Positions 10,679 to 18,180 of a stretch of 64,000 nt of DNA are shown piece by piece (position 1 is the stretch's first letter; every line of letters begins with the position of its first letter). Made by a program: the position numbers and the translations under genes. The notes below the pieces were generated by a model. The model was given only the letters and a program-made list of their open reading frames with translations, made no database searches and had not been told where the DNA came from. The stretch spans positions 124,001 through 188,000 of the forward strand of contig NZ_PREX01000001.1 in the NCBI RefSeq assembly GCF_009935905.1, in the 5' to 3' direction. Origin of the DNA: Alkalibacterium sp. MB6. Lineage in GTDB: Bacteria > Bacillota > Bacilli > Lactobacillales > Carnobacteriaceae_A.

Positions 10679-11137
10679 ATGCAAAGAGAAACGAAACATT
10701 TATTAAGCAAACAACTGCGTGCCATCATTGAAGATGAGCCAAATCGTATAGCTAATTTGAGTAATGCTTCTGCTTTGTTATTTGAAGAATTAAAAGATAT
10801 TAACTGGGCTGGCTTTTATTTGTGGGATCAAACCGATGAGGAATTAATTCTCGGCCCTTTCCAGGGTAAAGTCGCTTGTATCCGTATCGAAAATGGAAAA
10901 GGTGTCTGCGGTACTGCATTTAAAACAGAGGAAACAATCGTTGTTCCAGATGTTCACGAGTTCCCTGGACATATCGCTTGCGACGCAGCGAGTGAATCAG
11001 AAATTGTTATTCCGTTGATTAAAGATGGCGAAAAAATTGGAGTCTTAGACATCGATGCGCCTATCAAGAATCGATTCTCAGACGATGACAAAGAACGGTT
11101 AGAAGAATTTGTCGATGTGTTACTTCAATACATCTAA
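10679..11137 (+). CDS. msrC: Free methionine-(R)-sulfoxide reductase (GAF domain)
   Basis: 152-residue single GAF-domain enzyme that reduces free methionine-R-sulfoxide. The three conserved cysteines are present: C67 in GKVACIRI, C77 in GKGVCGTA and C101 in GHIACDAAS. The acid pair D141/D143-type positions near EIVIPL and VLDIDAP match the family (YtsP in Bacillus, MsrC in E. coli). GAGAGGG precedes the ATG. It is monocistronic with its own terminator. In several Firmicutes ytsP lies near ezrA and rpsD, as here. Confidence 0.93.
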   Translation: MQRETKHLLSKQLRAIIEDEPNRIANLSNASALLFEELKDINWAGFYLWDQTDEELILGPFQGKVACIRIENGKGVCGTAFKTEETIVVPDVHEFPGHIACDAASESEIVIPLIKDGEKIGVLDIDAPIKNRFSDDDKERLEEFVDVLLQYI

Positions 11138-11145
11138 AATATAAC

Positions 11146-11200
11146 GAAAGACACGATGATTAGGTAGTTAACCTAGTATCGTGTCTTTATTTTTTTCTTA
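11146..11200 (+). terminator. Terminator of msrC
   Basis: AAAGACACGAT pairs with ATCGTGTCTTT, with a second inner stem TTAGGT/ACCTA, followed by a long T tract on the plus strand. Confidence 0.85.
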
Positions 11201-11203
11201 TTA

Positions 11204-11234
11204 AAAAAGCCACCTGCGTAAGCAAGTGGCTTTC
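11204..11234 (-). terminator. Terminator of rpsD
   Basis: AAAGCCACTTGC pairs with GCAGGTGGCTTT and is followed by TTTTT on the minus strand. It abuts the msrC terminator, closing two convergent genes. Confidence 0.85.
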
Positions 11235-11247
11235 ATTGTGACTATAA

Positions 11248-11853
11248 TTATCTGTTGTAGAACTCAACGATGAATGATTCGTCGATTTCTGCAGGCATTT
11301 CTTCACGCAATGGTAAGCGAGTTAGAGTACCTTCTAATTTTTCATCATCAAATGATACGAAATCTGGACGTCCGAATAAAGATTCAACAGAATCTTTAAT
11401 TAATTGAACGTTTCTAGATTTTTCACGAACGCCGACTACATCTCCAACCGCTACACGGTATGAAGGGATGTCTACACGTTTACCATTTACAGTGATGTGA
11501 CCGTGGTTTACTAATTGACGAGCTTGACGACGAGTAGTAGCCAAACCAAGTCTGTAAACAATGTTATCTAAACGTTGTTCTAGTAAGACCATGAAGTTAA
11601 CACCGTGTTTACCTTCACGAATTTTACCAGCTTGTGTAAATAGATTAAAGAACTGACGCTCGCTTAATCCATACATGTAACGTAGTTTTTGTTTTTCTTG
11701 TAATTGTAGTCCGTATTCAGACAGTTTTGTACGGCTTGTAGGTCCGTGTTGTCCAGGTGCATACGGGCGACGAGCTAATTCTTTACCAGTACCGGTTAAA
11801 GAAATGCCTAAACGTCTTGATTTTTTCCATGATGGTCCAGTATATCTTGACAT
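11248..11853 (-). CDS. rpsD: 30S ribosomal protein S4
   Basis: 201-residue primary rRNA-binding protein that nucleates assembly of the 30S body and also represses its own gene in Firmicutes. The N-terminus [16 protein letters not shown] and the central S4 RNA-binding domain (residues about 91-150, [12 protein letters not shown]) are typical. No zinc-binding cysteines are present, so this is the C-minus form. GGAGG precedes the ATG. It is transcribed alone behind a 180-base leader. Confidence 0.98.
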   Translation of the reverse strand: MSRYTGPSWKKSRRLGISLTGTGKELARRPYAPGQHGPTSRTKLSEYGLQLQEKQKLRYMYGLSERQFFNLFTQAGKIREGKHGVNFMVLLEQRLDNIVYRLGLATTRRQARQLVNHGHITVNGKRVDIPSYRVAVGDVVGVREKSRNVQLIKDSVESLFGRPDFVSFDDEKLEGTLTRLPLREEMPAEIDESFIVEFYNR

Positions 11854-11855
11854 TG

Positions 11856-12034
11856 GGTAATTCCTCCATTAATTTGTAATATGGAGTAAAATAACGGGTG
11901 GAAGTTCAGTAATACGTGCAGTGTCTTTTCAATCTTCGCCTGTTGCAGCCGCCGGTTACAAATTGCGCTCATAGATTATCTATGGCAAGAAACTGTTGAC
12001 GCGGTTACCACTTCCTGCTGCATTATTTTACACA
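11856..12034 (-). promoter_or_regulatory. Structured leader of rpsD, probable S4 autoregulatory element
   Basis: About 180 bases separate the promoter from rpsD. The region contains GC-rich blocks (GGTAACCGCG, GTAACCGGCGGC) that can pair in alternative ways, and it has no open frame. S4 autoregulation through the rpsD leader is established in Bacillus; assignment here rests on position and structure potential, not on alignment. Confidence 0.55.
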
Positions 12035-12040
12035 ACTTCT

Positions 12041-12069
12041 AGTATACCCAATCACGGTTTAATAGTCAA
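12041..12069 (-). promoter_or_regulatory. SigA promoter of rpsD
   Basis: TTGACT (12064-12069) and TATACT (12041-12046) on the minus strand are spaced by 17 bases, one of the best promoter matches in the window. Confidence 0.85.
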
Positions 12070-12090
12070 GGAAATATCCGTTTCTCTCTA

Positions 12091-12141
12091 AAAAAAACAC
12101 GAGTGATCCCCCCTTTAAATAGGAGAATCACTCGCGCTTTT
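12091..12141 (-). terminator. Terminator of the baeRF gene
   Basis: GCGAGTGATTCTCC pairs with GGGGATCACTCG and is followed by a GTTTTTTTT tract on the minus strand. Confidence 0.85.
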
Positions 12142-12171
12142 AATTTATACCAGTCGGCATTAACAACATTT

Positions 12172-13308
12172 TTAGAATCTCAAGATAGCAGCAATACCGG
12201 TATCTGAAGGCATGCTTGCTTTTTCAAGAACATAGACATTCCCGTTCGTTTCAAGAACTTTATGAACCAGTTGATTGACGTAGACGTTGTTTTCCGGACC
12301 ATGGTGATATTGTCCGTTCTCGTCCATCGTACCAAACACTTGGTAATCATCTTCCAGTAAAAGAACATCAATTTTCCCTTGAATACTCGCCATGGCTAGA
12401 TCATCGTATTGGGCTTCTAAGCGGAATTCCGGTTTTGTTTCATTGAATCGTTCAACCAATGCTTTATAGCGGCGATTAATAATCTCATCCACCACTTCTT
12501 GCGTTTGCTCTTGAATCTCATTAAATGACAGTTGAGCTGGCGAAGCTTCAATTCGTGTTTCATCTAAATAGTCATTCTTAGAGAAGCGTTCAAAGTCAGC
12601 AATGTTTTTAGGCAATGCAAAGAGTACAAGCGGTAATTGAGATGGTTTAGAGAAATTCTCGTAAACGTATCGATCGACTTCTCGGAAGTAGTTCTCCTGG
12701 TCAATCTCCACTTCGCCACTCTTCTCATTATGTCCATGGAAGACACCTTGCCCCCCACCAACTTCTCCTCCATTGTAAGAGGCAACGTTTATTTGGCCAC
12801 CTGTTAATTCATCACCCAATGCTTTTGTCAAAGTATCTGGCGCATCTTCAGGAAGATCAACTTGTTGCAGTTTGTTTTTACGACCATTATATAAGCTAAA
12901 CTTGTCATGGTTTAAGGCTAACAAGTGGTAATAGCTAACATATTGGAAGTTTGAAATTAATGGTAAAATATAAGGACGTTTAGACACCACTGTTCCTGTG
13001 TGAATCGGCACACTTAAGCGGTAGTAATACACTTCTTCAGGTGTAATATAAAAAACAGCACTTTCAGTCATTGTTCTCCAAAAGTCCGTATGATCAACGA
13101 GTGTTTGGACCTTTTCCAATAAGGTGTTACAATACTTCTCGTCATATAATTCGCAAAGTTTTTCCTTTGCTTCTTTTAATAAATTAGAGAATTGAATCTG
13201 ATTTGCATCTGTTTCAATGGGGTTGGATTCGTTACGCTGAGAAATCGAAACGACAACCTCGTATTCTTTGAGAAGTTCATCCGTTGGAAATGTTAACAAT
13301 TCTTGCAT
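12172..13308 (-). CDS. Bacterial archaeo-eukaryotic release factor (baeRF)-like protein
   Basis: 378-residue protein that I place, with moderate confidence, in the bacterial eRF1-like (baeRF) superfamily. Supporting features are the long N-terminal alpha/beta domain, the glycine-rich loop with VFHGHN followed by an acidic stretch and YFREVDRYV (about residues 188-215), and the C-terminal end TGIAAILRF. Two GGQ tripeptides occur, at about 170-172 and 185-187; GGQ is the peptidyl-tRNA hydrolysis motif in true release factors. A role in ribosome rescue is inference only. The ATG at 13308 has GGAAGG eight bases upstream; the GTG three codons earlier overlaps that site. The gene is monocistronic. 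Confidence 0.6.
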   Translation of the reverse strand: MQELLTFPTDELLKEYEVVVSISQRNESNPIETDANQIQFSNLLKEAKEKLCELYDEKYCNTLLEKVQTLVDHTDFWRTMTESAVFYITPEEVYYYRLSVPIHTGTVVSKRPYILPLISNFQYVSYYHLLALNHDKFSLYNGRKNKLQQVDLPEDAPDTLTKALGDELTGGQINVASYNGGEVGGGQGVFHGHNEKSGEVEIDQENYFREVDRYVYENFSKPSQLPLVLFALPKNIADFERFSKNDYLDETRIEASPAQLSFNEIQEQTQEVVDEIINRRYKALVERFNETKPEFRLEAQYDDLAMASIQGKIDVLLLEDDYQVFGTMDENGQYHHGPENNVYVNQLVHKVLETNGNVYVLEKASMPSDTGIAAILRF

Positions 13309-13374
13309 ATGCTTCACCTTCCGTACTTTATTTCTCCATAATCATACATTAATTGCTACAATCATGAAGAGGAC

Positions 13375-13402
13375 TATATATACATGATAGCTAATCACTC
13401 AA
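13375..13402 (-). promoter_or_regulatory. Candidate promoter of the baeRF-like gene
   Basis: TTGAGT (13397-13402) and TATATA (13375-13380) on the minus strand are spaced 16 bases apart. Confidence 0.45.
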
Positions 13403-13436
13403 TAAAAGTCTAAAGATATGCAAGGGTTCTCTATTA

Positions 13437-13997
13437 TTATGGGTGCTGATCAATCTCTTTGACCACTCGTGCCGGAACACCAGCCAAGAGGACATTATCT
13501 GGAAACGACTTCGTCACAACCGCTCCCGCAGCAACGACCACGTTATTCCCAAGAGTCACGCCTCCGACAATGGTGGCCCCCGTTCCGATCCAACAGTTAT
13601 CACCTATGGTAATCGGGCGACCAAATTCATAGCCGGAATTTCGGCCCTTTGCATCCAATGGGTGTTCAGGTGTCACAATACTGACCCCGTTCCCGAGCAT
13701 CGCATTATCCCCGATACGGACCGGACAGACATCTAAAATAACGGTGTTGAAATTGGCAAAGAAATTCTCTCCTACATGAATATTGTAGCCATAGTCTACT
13801 CTTAACGTTGGCTCGATATGAATGGAGTTCCCTGTTTTACCGAATAAGGATTTAAGGAGTGCCGTCCGTTCTTCTCTAGATACAGAGTGGTTAAACTGGT
13901 GAATCACGTCACGTGCGTTTGTTCTTTCTTTCATCAATAACTCATCAGAAGGGTCGTACATCTCACCCTGTATCATTTTATCTTTCTCAGTGCTCAT
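13437..13997 (-). CDS. Maltose/galactoside O-acetyltransferase-type hexapeptide transferase
   Basis: 186-residue left-handed beta-helix acetyltransferase of the LacA/Maa/NodL group. The N-terminal Mac region (KMIQGEMYDPSDELLMKER) is followed by hexapeptide repeats from about residue 70, with the catalytic histidine in VTPEHPLD and the acetyl-CoA loop GRPITIGDNCWIG. It probably acetylates a sugar or sugar derivative; the substrate is unknown. The ATG at 13997 follows AAAGGGG; the ATG seven codons earlier overlaps the end of the upstream gene and lacks a site. It follows the DUF1054 gene by 20 bases. Confidence 0.88.
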   Translation of the reverse strand: MSTEKDKMIQGEMYDPSDELLMKERTNARDVIHQFNHSVSREERTALLKSLFGKTGNSIHIEPTLRVDYGYNIHVGENFFANFNTVILDVCPVRIGDNAMLGNGVSIVTPEHPLDAKGRNSGYEFGRPITIGDNCWIGTGATIVGGVTLGNNVVVAAGAVVTKSFPDNVLLAGVPARVVKEIDQHP

Positions 13998-14017
13998 CTT
14001 CCAAACCCCTTTCCTCA

Positions 14018-14659
14018 TTAACCTCTATCCTTACCATCTTGATACACATGCTCATCAAGTAATTGTTTATATAATGGAAGCAGTGCGCGAATGGTATCTG
14101 TAAAAAAAGCTTTCTGCTTGTCTTGTTTATCAAGGAGATCACTGTCATGCGGAATGATTCGTCCAATCATGAATTCTGCTTTTTTTACCGAAAGCAACCT
14201 GTTTAAGGTATCAGTCACCACTTCTTCGCTGAATGGCTGAACGACCTCTTTTGTATGATCCCCAGAAATGTACATATCCTCAGGCAGTCCCTTCCACTGT
14301 TCTGGTTTGTCCAGTAGCAGTTGGCCCATTTCTTTTTCGTACACAGGATTATCAATAATAGATATAAAGATAAATACATGGTCGCTATTTATTCCTACTT
14401 GTAAATGAGGGTATTTTTTATACCCGCGCTTATTTCCACCAAACGCACTCCACGTCGACTCGGGTGCATAAGCCGTTCGTCTTCGGTGTTGAGCGATGTG
14501 AAAGTTCCCATTAAAACCCGTATACTCATTAATCTCTTCTATGTAGGTATCTCCAATCAATTGAAAGACTGGCTGAATGCGTTCTCTAATCAGTGCCATT
14601 CGCTCATCCAAACCGTCAACCTGGAATAAATTAAAATCGTCTTTAGTAAATAAGTTCAC
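14018..14659 (-). CDS. DUF1054 / UPF0637 family protein (YktB-like)
   Basis: 213-residue soluble protein of the UPF0637 (YktB) family, common in Firmicutes and without an assigned function. Family features include the block RRTAYAPESTWSAFGGN near residues 60-76 and KKYPHLQVGI near 81. The start is a GTG at 14659 with AGGAG 11 bases upstream. It precedes the hexapeptide acetyltransferase gene and may share its transcript. Confidence 0.88.
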   Translation of the reverse strand: MNLFTKDDFNLFQVDGLDERMALIRERIQPVFQLIGDTYIEEINEYTGFNGNFHIAQHRRRTAYAPESTWSAFGGNKRGYKKYPHLQVGINSDHVFIFISIIDNPVYEKEMGQLLLDKPEQWKGLPEDMYISGDHTKEVVQPFSEEVVTDTLNRLLSVKKAEFMIGRIIPHDSDLLDKQDKQKAFFTDTIRALLPLYKQLLDEHVYQDGKDRG

Positions 14660-14740
14660 TGCAACATGTCTCCTCTATTAAACTGTCTTATCACATAAAC
14701 ATACTTGAACGACCTAACTGTTGTCAACTAGAGACTAGTG

Positions 14741-14878
14741 AGTTGGGGATGGGAAAAAAGTCACCTTTTAGTAATAATTTATAAATCTGAGTAATTAAAA
14801 ACACCGTCAAATCAAGGATCATTTTTCCTAGATTTGACGGTGTCTTCTAATTCAGCTAGTTATTTCCCAGCCCCAACT
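14741..14878. repeat. Nested inverted-repeat element
   Basis: An outer pair of 16-base arms (AGTTGGGGATGGGAAA at 14741-14756; its complement with one mismatch at 14863-14878) encloses an inner perfect 13-bp hairpin (14801-14813 with 14831-14843). No open frame is present. GGTTGGG-type arms resemble short intergenic repeats known from other Firmicutes, but a second copy is not apparent in this window. Confidence 0.6.
14797..14845 (-). terminator. Terminator-like hairpin inside the inverted repeat
   Basis: GACACCGTCAAATC/GATTTGACGGTGT stem followed by TTTTTAATTAC on the minus strand. It is the second of two terminators in tandem downstream of the siderophore operon. Confidence 0.75.
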
Positions 14879-14903
14879 TCTAAAACTATTAAAAAGCTGA
14901 TAA

Positions 14904-14936
14904 CAAAAAAGCGGACACGTATAGTAGTCCGCTTTT
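14904..14936 (-). terminator. Terminator of the siderophore ABC operon
   Basis: AAAAGCGGAC pairs with GTCCGCTTTT and is followed by TTTTTTG on the minus strand, just after the substrate-binding protein stop codon. Confidence 0.9.
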
Positions 14937-14947
14937 CCTAAGCACAA

Positions 14948-15934
14948 TTAGTCAGTTGTCGATAAAGCTTCTTTTACTTCATCCATCATAATGTGGAAGG
15001 TTTCCACTCCACCTTCTGATAAATACCAAGCAGAAGGAGATAAATAATAAATATCATCTGTTGAGTAAGCTTTTGTTTCTTGAATGAGTGGATTATCGTT
15101 TAACGTCTCACTTGTCACGTCTCCACCAATGGCGGCCGTGCGGTCTAATATAAATAAGACATCTGGATCTTTTTCCAATACATATTCAAAAGATACTTCC
15201 ATTCCATGATTGGATACCTCGATGCTGTCGTCAATTGGGGTAAATCCAAAGGCATCGTGAATCACTCCAAACCGTGACCCTGGACCATAAGCAGATAAGG
15301 AGCCTTCATTGAATAGAGTCATTAGCGTTGTCAATTCAGAGGCTTGAGCTTCCTCTTTGAGAGTGGTCATTTTTTCTTCTAGTTCAGTTAATAATGTCTC
15401 TGCCTGCTCTTCTTTTCCAAATATCGTTGCCAAACGGTTTAAATTGGTGTCAATAGATTCATAATAATGAGCGGTGTCATTGCTCAAATCAATCGTTGGA
15501 GCAATCATAGCTAAATCATCATAAGCTGTACGTGAACGACCGGCTACAATAATCAAATCAGGTTGCATAGCATTCGTCACTTCTAAATCAATCTCAAAAA
15601 AGCTACCGGCTACTTCTCTGTCACTAAAACCACTTAAATGCTCAGGTAAGTTGGGGGAAGCGGTCAATACGACTCGATCACCAAGCCCTAATGCATTCAG
15701 ATTATCTAATTGCCCGTTATCAAACACTGCAATCGTTTCAGGATTAAATGGGACCTCTACCTCGTGCCCAGCAGAATCCGTTATAGTGACCATTTCGGGT
15801 TCAGCGTTCTCTGATATGATTTGTTCCGCTGTAGCATATTCCGCTTCTTTTGTTGTGCTACTAGCTTCCGCACACCCTGTTAATAAAAAGGCTGCTGTTA
15901 ACACACTGCCTACTATCCATTGTTTCTTCATCAT
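14948..15934 (-). CDS. Siderophore ABC transporter substrate-binding lipoprotein (YclQ/CeuA-like)
   Basis: 328-residue lipoprotein with a signal peptide ending in the lipobox LLTGC (C21 is lipidated). The mature part has the class III binding-protein fold, with DSAGHEVEVP near residue 53 and NLNALGLGDRV near 78. It captures a ferric siderophore, most like the YclQ/CeuA petrobactin-type group, and delivers it to the permease. Exact ligand unknown. It is the last gene of an operon under a Fur-type site at 18008-18041. Confidence 0.9.
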   Translation of the reverse strand: MMKKQWIVGSVLTAAFLLTGCAEASSTTKEAEYATAEQIISENAEPEMVTITDSAGHEVEVPFNPETIAVFDNGQLDNLNALGLGDRVVLTASPNLPEHLSGFSDREVAGSFFEIDLEVTNAMQPDLIIVAGRSRTAYDDLAMIAPTIDLSNDTAHYYESIDTNLNRLATIFGKEEQAETLLTELEEKMTTLKEEAQASELTTLMTLFNEGSLSAYGPGSRFGVIHDAFGFTPIDDSIEVSNHGMEVSFEYVLEKDPDVLFILDRTAAIGGDVTSETLNDNPLIQETKAYSTDDIYYLSPSAWYLSEGGVETFHIMMDEVKEALSTTD

Positions 15935-15954
15935 CAGTAACTTCCTTTGCCTAT

Positions 15955-16716
15955 TTAATTTTTATAATATAAACAATACTTGGTTCCATTTTTTTCGATG
16001 ATATCAATATCCATCTCATACAGTTCAGATAATACAGGTTCTGTTATGATTTCTTCTGTTGTTCCAGCAGCAAACAATTGACCATTTTTCATCGCAATAA
16101 TATTATCTGCATAAGCAGCCGCAAAATTGATATCGTGAACAATTGTGATCACTGTCTTACCTAAGTCATCGGTTAACTGTCTTAATGTTTTCATCATTTG
16201 AACACCGAAGCTCATATCTAAATTGTTCAATGGTTCATCCAATAAGATATAATCCGTATCCTGACACAAAACCATGGCAATCATGACTCGTTGAAGCTGT
16301 CCGCCAGATAAGGTATCAATATAGCGCTCTTCTAATTCTTTTAGCCCTAGATAAGTAAGTGATTCATCAATCATCTTCAAACAATTGGCATTTAACCGCC
16401 CTTTTGTATAAGGGAAGCGTCCGAAAGACACTAATTCACGAACTGTTAGCCTCACATTCATATGGTTCGTTTGCCTAAGGACTGCTAAACGCTTAGCCAA
16501 GTCCCCATTCTTCCAGCTTTTCACTTCCCCCCCATCAATATAAATTTCGCCTGTATCATGAGGAATTAAGCTACTAATCATTTCAAGGAGTGTGCTTTTC
16601 CCTGCTCCATTTGGTCCGATACAAGCGGTCATTTTCACTTTTTCAACAGGAAGCGTAACGTTTTGCACGACCACTTGATCGCCATAGTGTTTGGATACAT
16701 TTTCTATCGTCATCAT
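15955..16716 (-). CDS. Siderophore ABC transporter ATP-binding protein (YclP/FepC-like)
   Basis: 253-residue ATPase that powers ferric siderophore import. Walker A GPNGAGKST lies at 34-42, the signature LSGGQ at 136-140, Walker B LLDEP at 158-162, and the switch histidine in TIVHDINFA. I start at the ATG at 16716, preceded by AAAGG. The 24-codon upstream extension in this frame is noise from the damaged permease. The start overlaps the TGA that once ended the intact permease gene, showing the original translational coupling. Confidence 0.93.
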   Translation of the reverse strand: MMTIENVSKHYGDQVVVQNVTLPVEKVKMTACIGPNGAGKSTLLEMISSLIPHDTGEIYIDGGEVKSWKNGDLAKRLAVLRQTNHMNVRLTVRELVSFGRFPYTKGRLNANCLKMIDESLTYLGLKELEERYIDTLSGGQLQRVMIAMVLCQDTDYILLDEPLNNLDMSFGVQMMKTLRQLTDDLGKTVITIVHDINFAAAYADNIIAMKNGQLFAAGTTEEIITEPVLSELYEMDIDIIEKNGTKYCLYYKN

Positions 16717-17014
16717 GAATGCATCGACCTTTCTTTCATTAGAATAAAGAGGAAATAGATTCCCCCAACAAAAGGGAATCCAAGCCAATTATGCTTGGTG
16801 TAAGTATCGTATTTTGGGTCATCGTTTGAAAAACGATGGTAGCAACGGTTGTGGTCACTCCTGTCAATATAAAAGGAATCAGCCGCTTTCGCCTAAGCAT
16901 AAAGGCAAAAGCCCAGTTACCTCTCGTATTGATGGTCATATAAAGCACGAGCGAGAGGACGACTGCTACTGCAAGAATAGATAATAATTGCGTGTGAGAT
17001 CGTTTTTTACTCAT
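16713..17014 (-). pseudogene. Siderophore permease remnant (YclO/FecCD family) with internal deletion
   Basis: The N-terminal 80 or so residues (MSKKRSHTQLL through QNTILTPSIIGLDSL) match the start of a FecCD-type permease, normally about 315 residues with 8-10 membrane helices. The frame then shifts and stops after 91 residues. In another frame the next bases encode GFPFVGGIYFLFILMKERS, the usual C-terminal helix and tail of this family, ending in a TGA that overlaps the ATPase start. About 220 central codons are therefore missing, with a frameshift at the join. The start overlaps the stop of the first permease gene (ATGA). Confidence 0.85.
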
Positions 17015-17997
17015 CCTTTTCCTCCCTTTAGTAATAAATAAATGAACAAGACACTCCCCACTGCCCCTGTGACGACGCTTATAGGAATTTCATAAGGAAA
17101 GACAATCGTTCGTGCTAAGATATCCATCACCAGTAAAAATATGGCTCCTGCGAAAGCCGTTGGGAAAAGTGTATTGCCAAAATGATCTCCCAGCTTTATC
17201 GATATTAAATTAGGAATAATAATACCAACGAAAGGAATGCTTCCAGCTGTCAAGATAACCAGGGTTGTTCCTAAGGCTACTAAACTAATCCCCAAGAGTT
17301 CCATAACTCCATAAGGGATACCCAATTTTTCAGATGTCTCTTTTCCAAGTCCCATAATAGAAAAATAATGGCCAAATAGAGCAATCAGAGCTAATAGTGG
17401 TAAAGTGAGCAAGAGTAACGAGACATTCCCTGAATGGATTAACGAAAAATTCCCTTGCATCCATGAGGAGACGTTCTGTACGACTTCATATTGAACAGCT
17501 GCAAAGGTACTAATGGACGATACAATATTTCCAAACATCATCCCAACAAGTGGTACCATAATTGAATTCTTTAATTTTACAGTTCGTAAAAACAAGGTGA
17601 AAGCAATGGTACCCAGAGTTGCGAATAGAAAGGCTATAACCGTTTTATGTATAAGCGCTGACTGACTGAAAAAAATAATTGCTACAATAATCCCTAGTCG
17701 TGCACTGGCCATGGTGCCTGCCGTTGTAGGAGAGACGAACTTATTTTGAGTTAAGTGTTGCATGAGCAAGCCACATACTGACAACGTACTGCCAGCCATT
17801 ATTAAACTTATTGTTCGAGGGATTCTCGAGTGCCATAAAATCATCCGCTGACTATCAGTCAATGAAAATAAATCGCCCAAATGTAATTCCTGAACACCGA
17901 TAAATAGTGAGAGGACCGCTATTACAACAACAAGTAGAGCAAGAAAAAGTGGGTTAAACACCTTTCCCTTTCTTGCTGAGTGTGTCATGTGTATCAT
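17011..17997 (-). CDS. Siderophore ABC transporter permease (YclN-like, FecCD family)
   Basis: Full-length FecCD permease of about 328 residues with nine or ten membrane helices; hallmark blocks are LWHSRIPRTISLIMAGS near residue 55 and GSIPFVGIIIPNLI near 260. It forms the membrane channel for a ferric siderophore. Three ATG codons are possible (18012, 17997, 17988); I chose 17997 because AGGA lies five bases upstream. It is the first gene of the operon and its usual partner, the next gene, is broken, so any working transporter would need a homodimer or another permease. Confidence 0.88.
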   Translation of the reverse strand: MIHMTHSARKGKVFNPLFLALLVVVIAVLSLFIGVQELHLGDLFSLTDSQRMILWHSRIPRTISLIMAGSTLSVCGLLMQHLTQNKFVSPTTAGTMASARLGIIVAIIFFSQSALIHKTVIAFLFATLGTIAFTLFLRTVKLKNSIMVPLVGMMFGNIVSSISTFAAVQYEVVQNVSSWMQGNFSLIHSGNVSLLLLTLPLLALIALFGHYFSIMGLGKETSEKLGIPYGVMELLGISLVALGTTLVILTAGSIPFVGIIIPNLISIKLGDHFGNTLFPTAFAGAIFLLVMDILARTIVFPYEIPISVVTGAVGSVLFIYLLLKGGKG

Positions 17998-18007
17998 CCT
18001 ATTCCTG

Positions 18008-18055
18008 ATCATTCTCTTAATTGAGAATGATTATCATTCTCTACTACAGATTATA
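18008..18055 (-). promoter_or_regulatory. Fur-type operator and -10 box of the siderophore operon
   Basis: The 19-base GAGAATGATTATCATTCTC (18023-18041) is a near-perfect Fur box. A third half-site ATCATTCTC at 18008-18016 forms another inverted pair with it. On the minus strand TATAAT lies at 18050-18055 with TTGTGT at 18073-18078, 17 bases away, so the operator covers the transcription start. Iron-dependent repression is the expected effect. Confidence 0.88.
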
Positions 18056-18113
18056 CCGGGCTATGTTAACAAACACAATCATTCACATGAATAATTTCTA
18101 AAGCACGTTTACA

Positions 18114-18167
18114 TAAAAAAAGCCTCTACTCATCTCTCGATTTGAACGAGATAAGTAGAGGCTTTTC
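18114..18167 (-). terminator. Terminator of the mtnN operon
   Basis: AAAGCCTCTACTTATCTCG pairs with its near-perfect complement and is followed by seven T on the minus strand. Confidence 0.88.
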
Positions 18168-18180
18168 AATAGCTACTATA

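Noticed and set aside
13443-13736. 97-codon plus-strand frame over the hexapeptide acetyltransferase
   Set aside because: Shadow of the repeated hexapeptide coding pattern, no ribosome site.
16717-16788. 24-codon N-terminal extension of the siderophore ATPase
   Set aside because: It reads the permease remnant in a wrong frame and the ATPase family begins at the later ATG.
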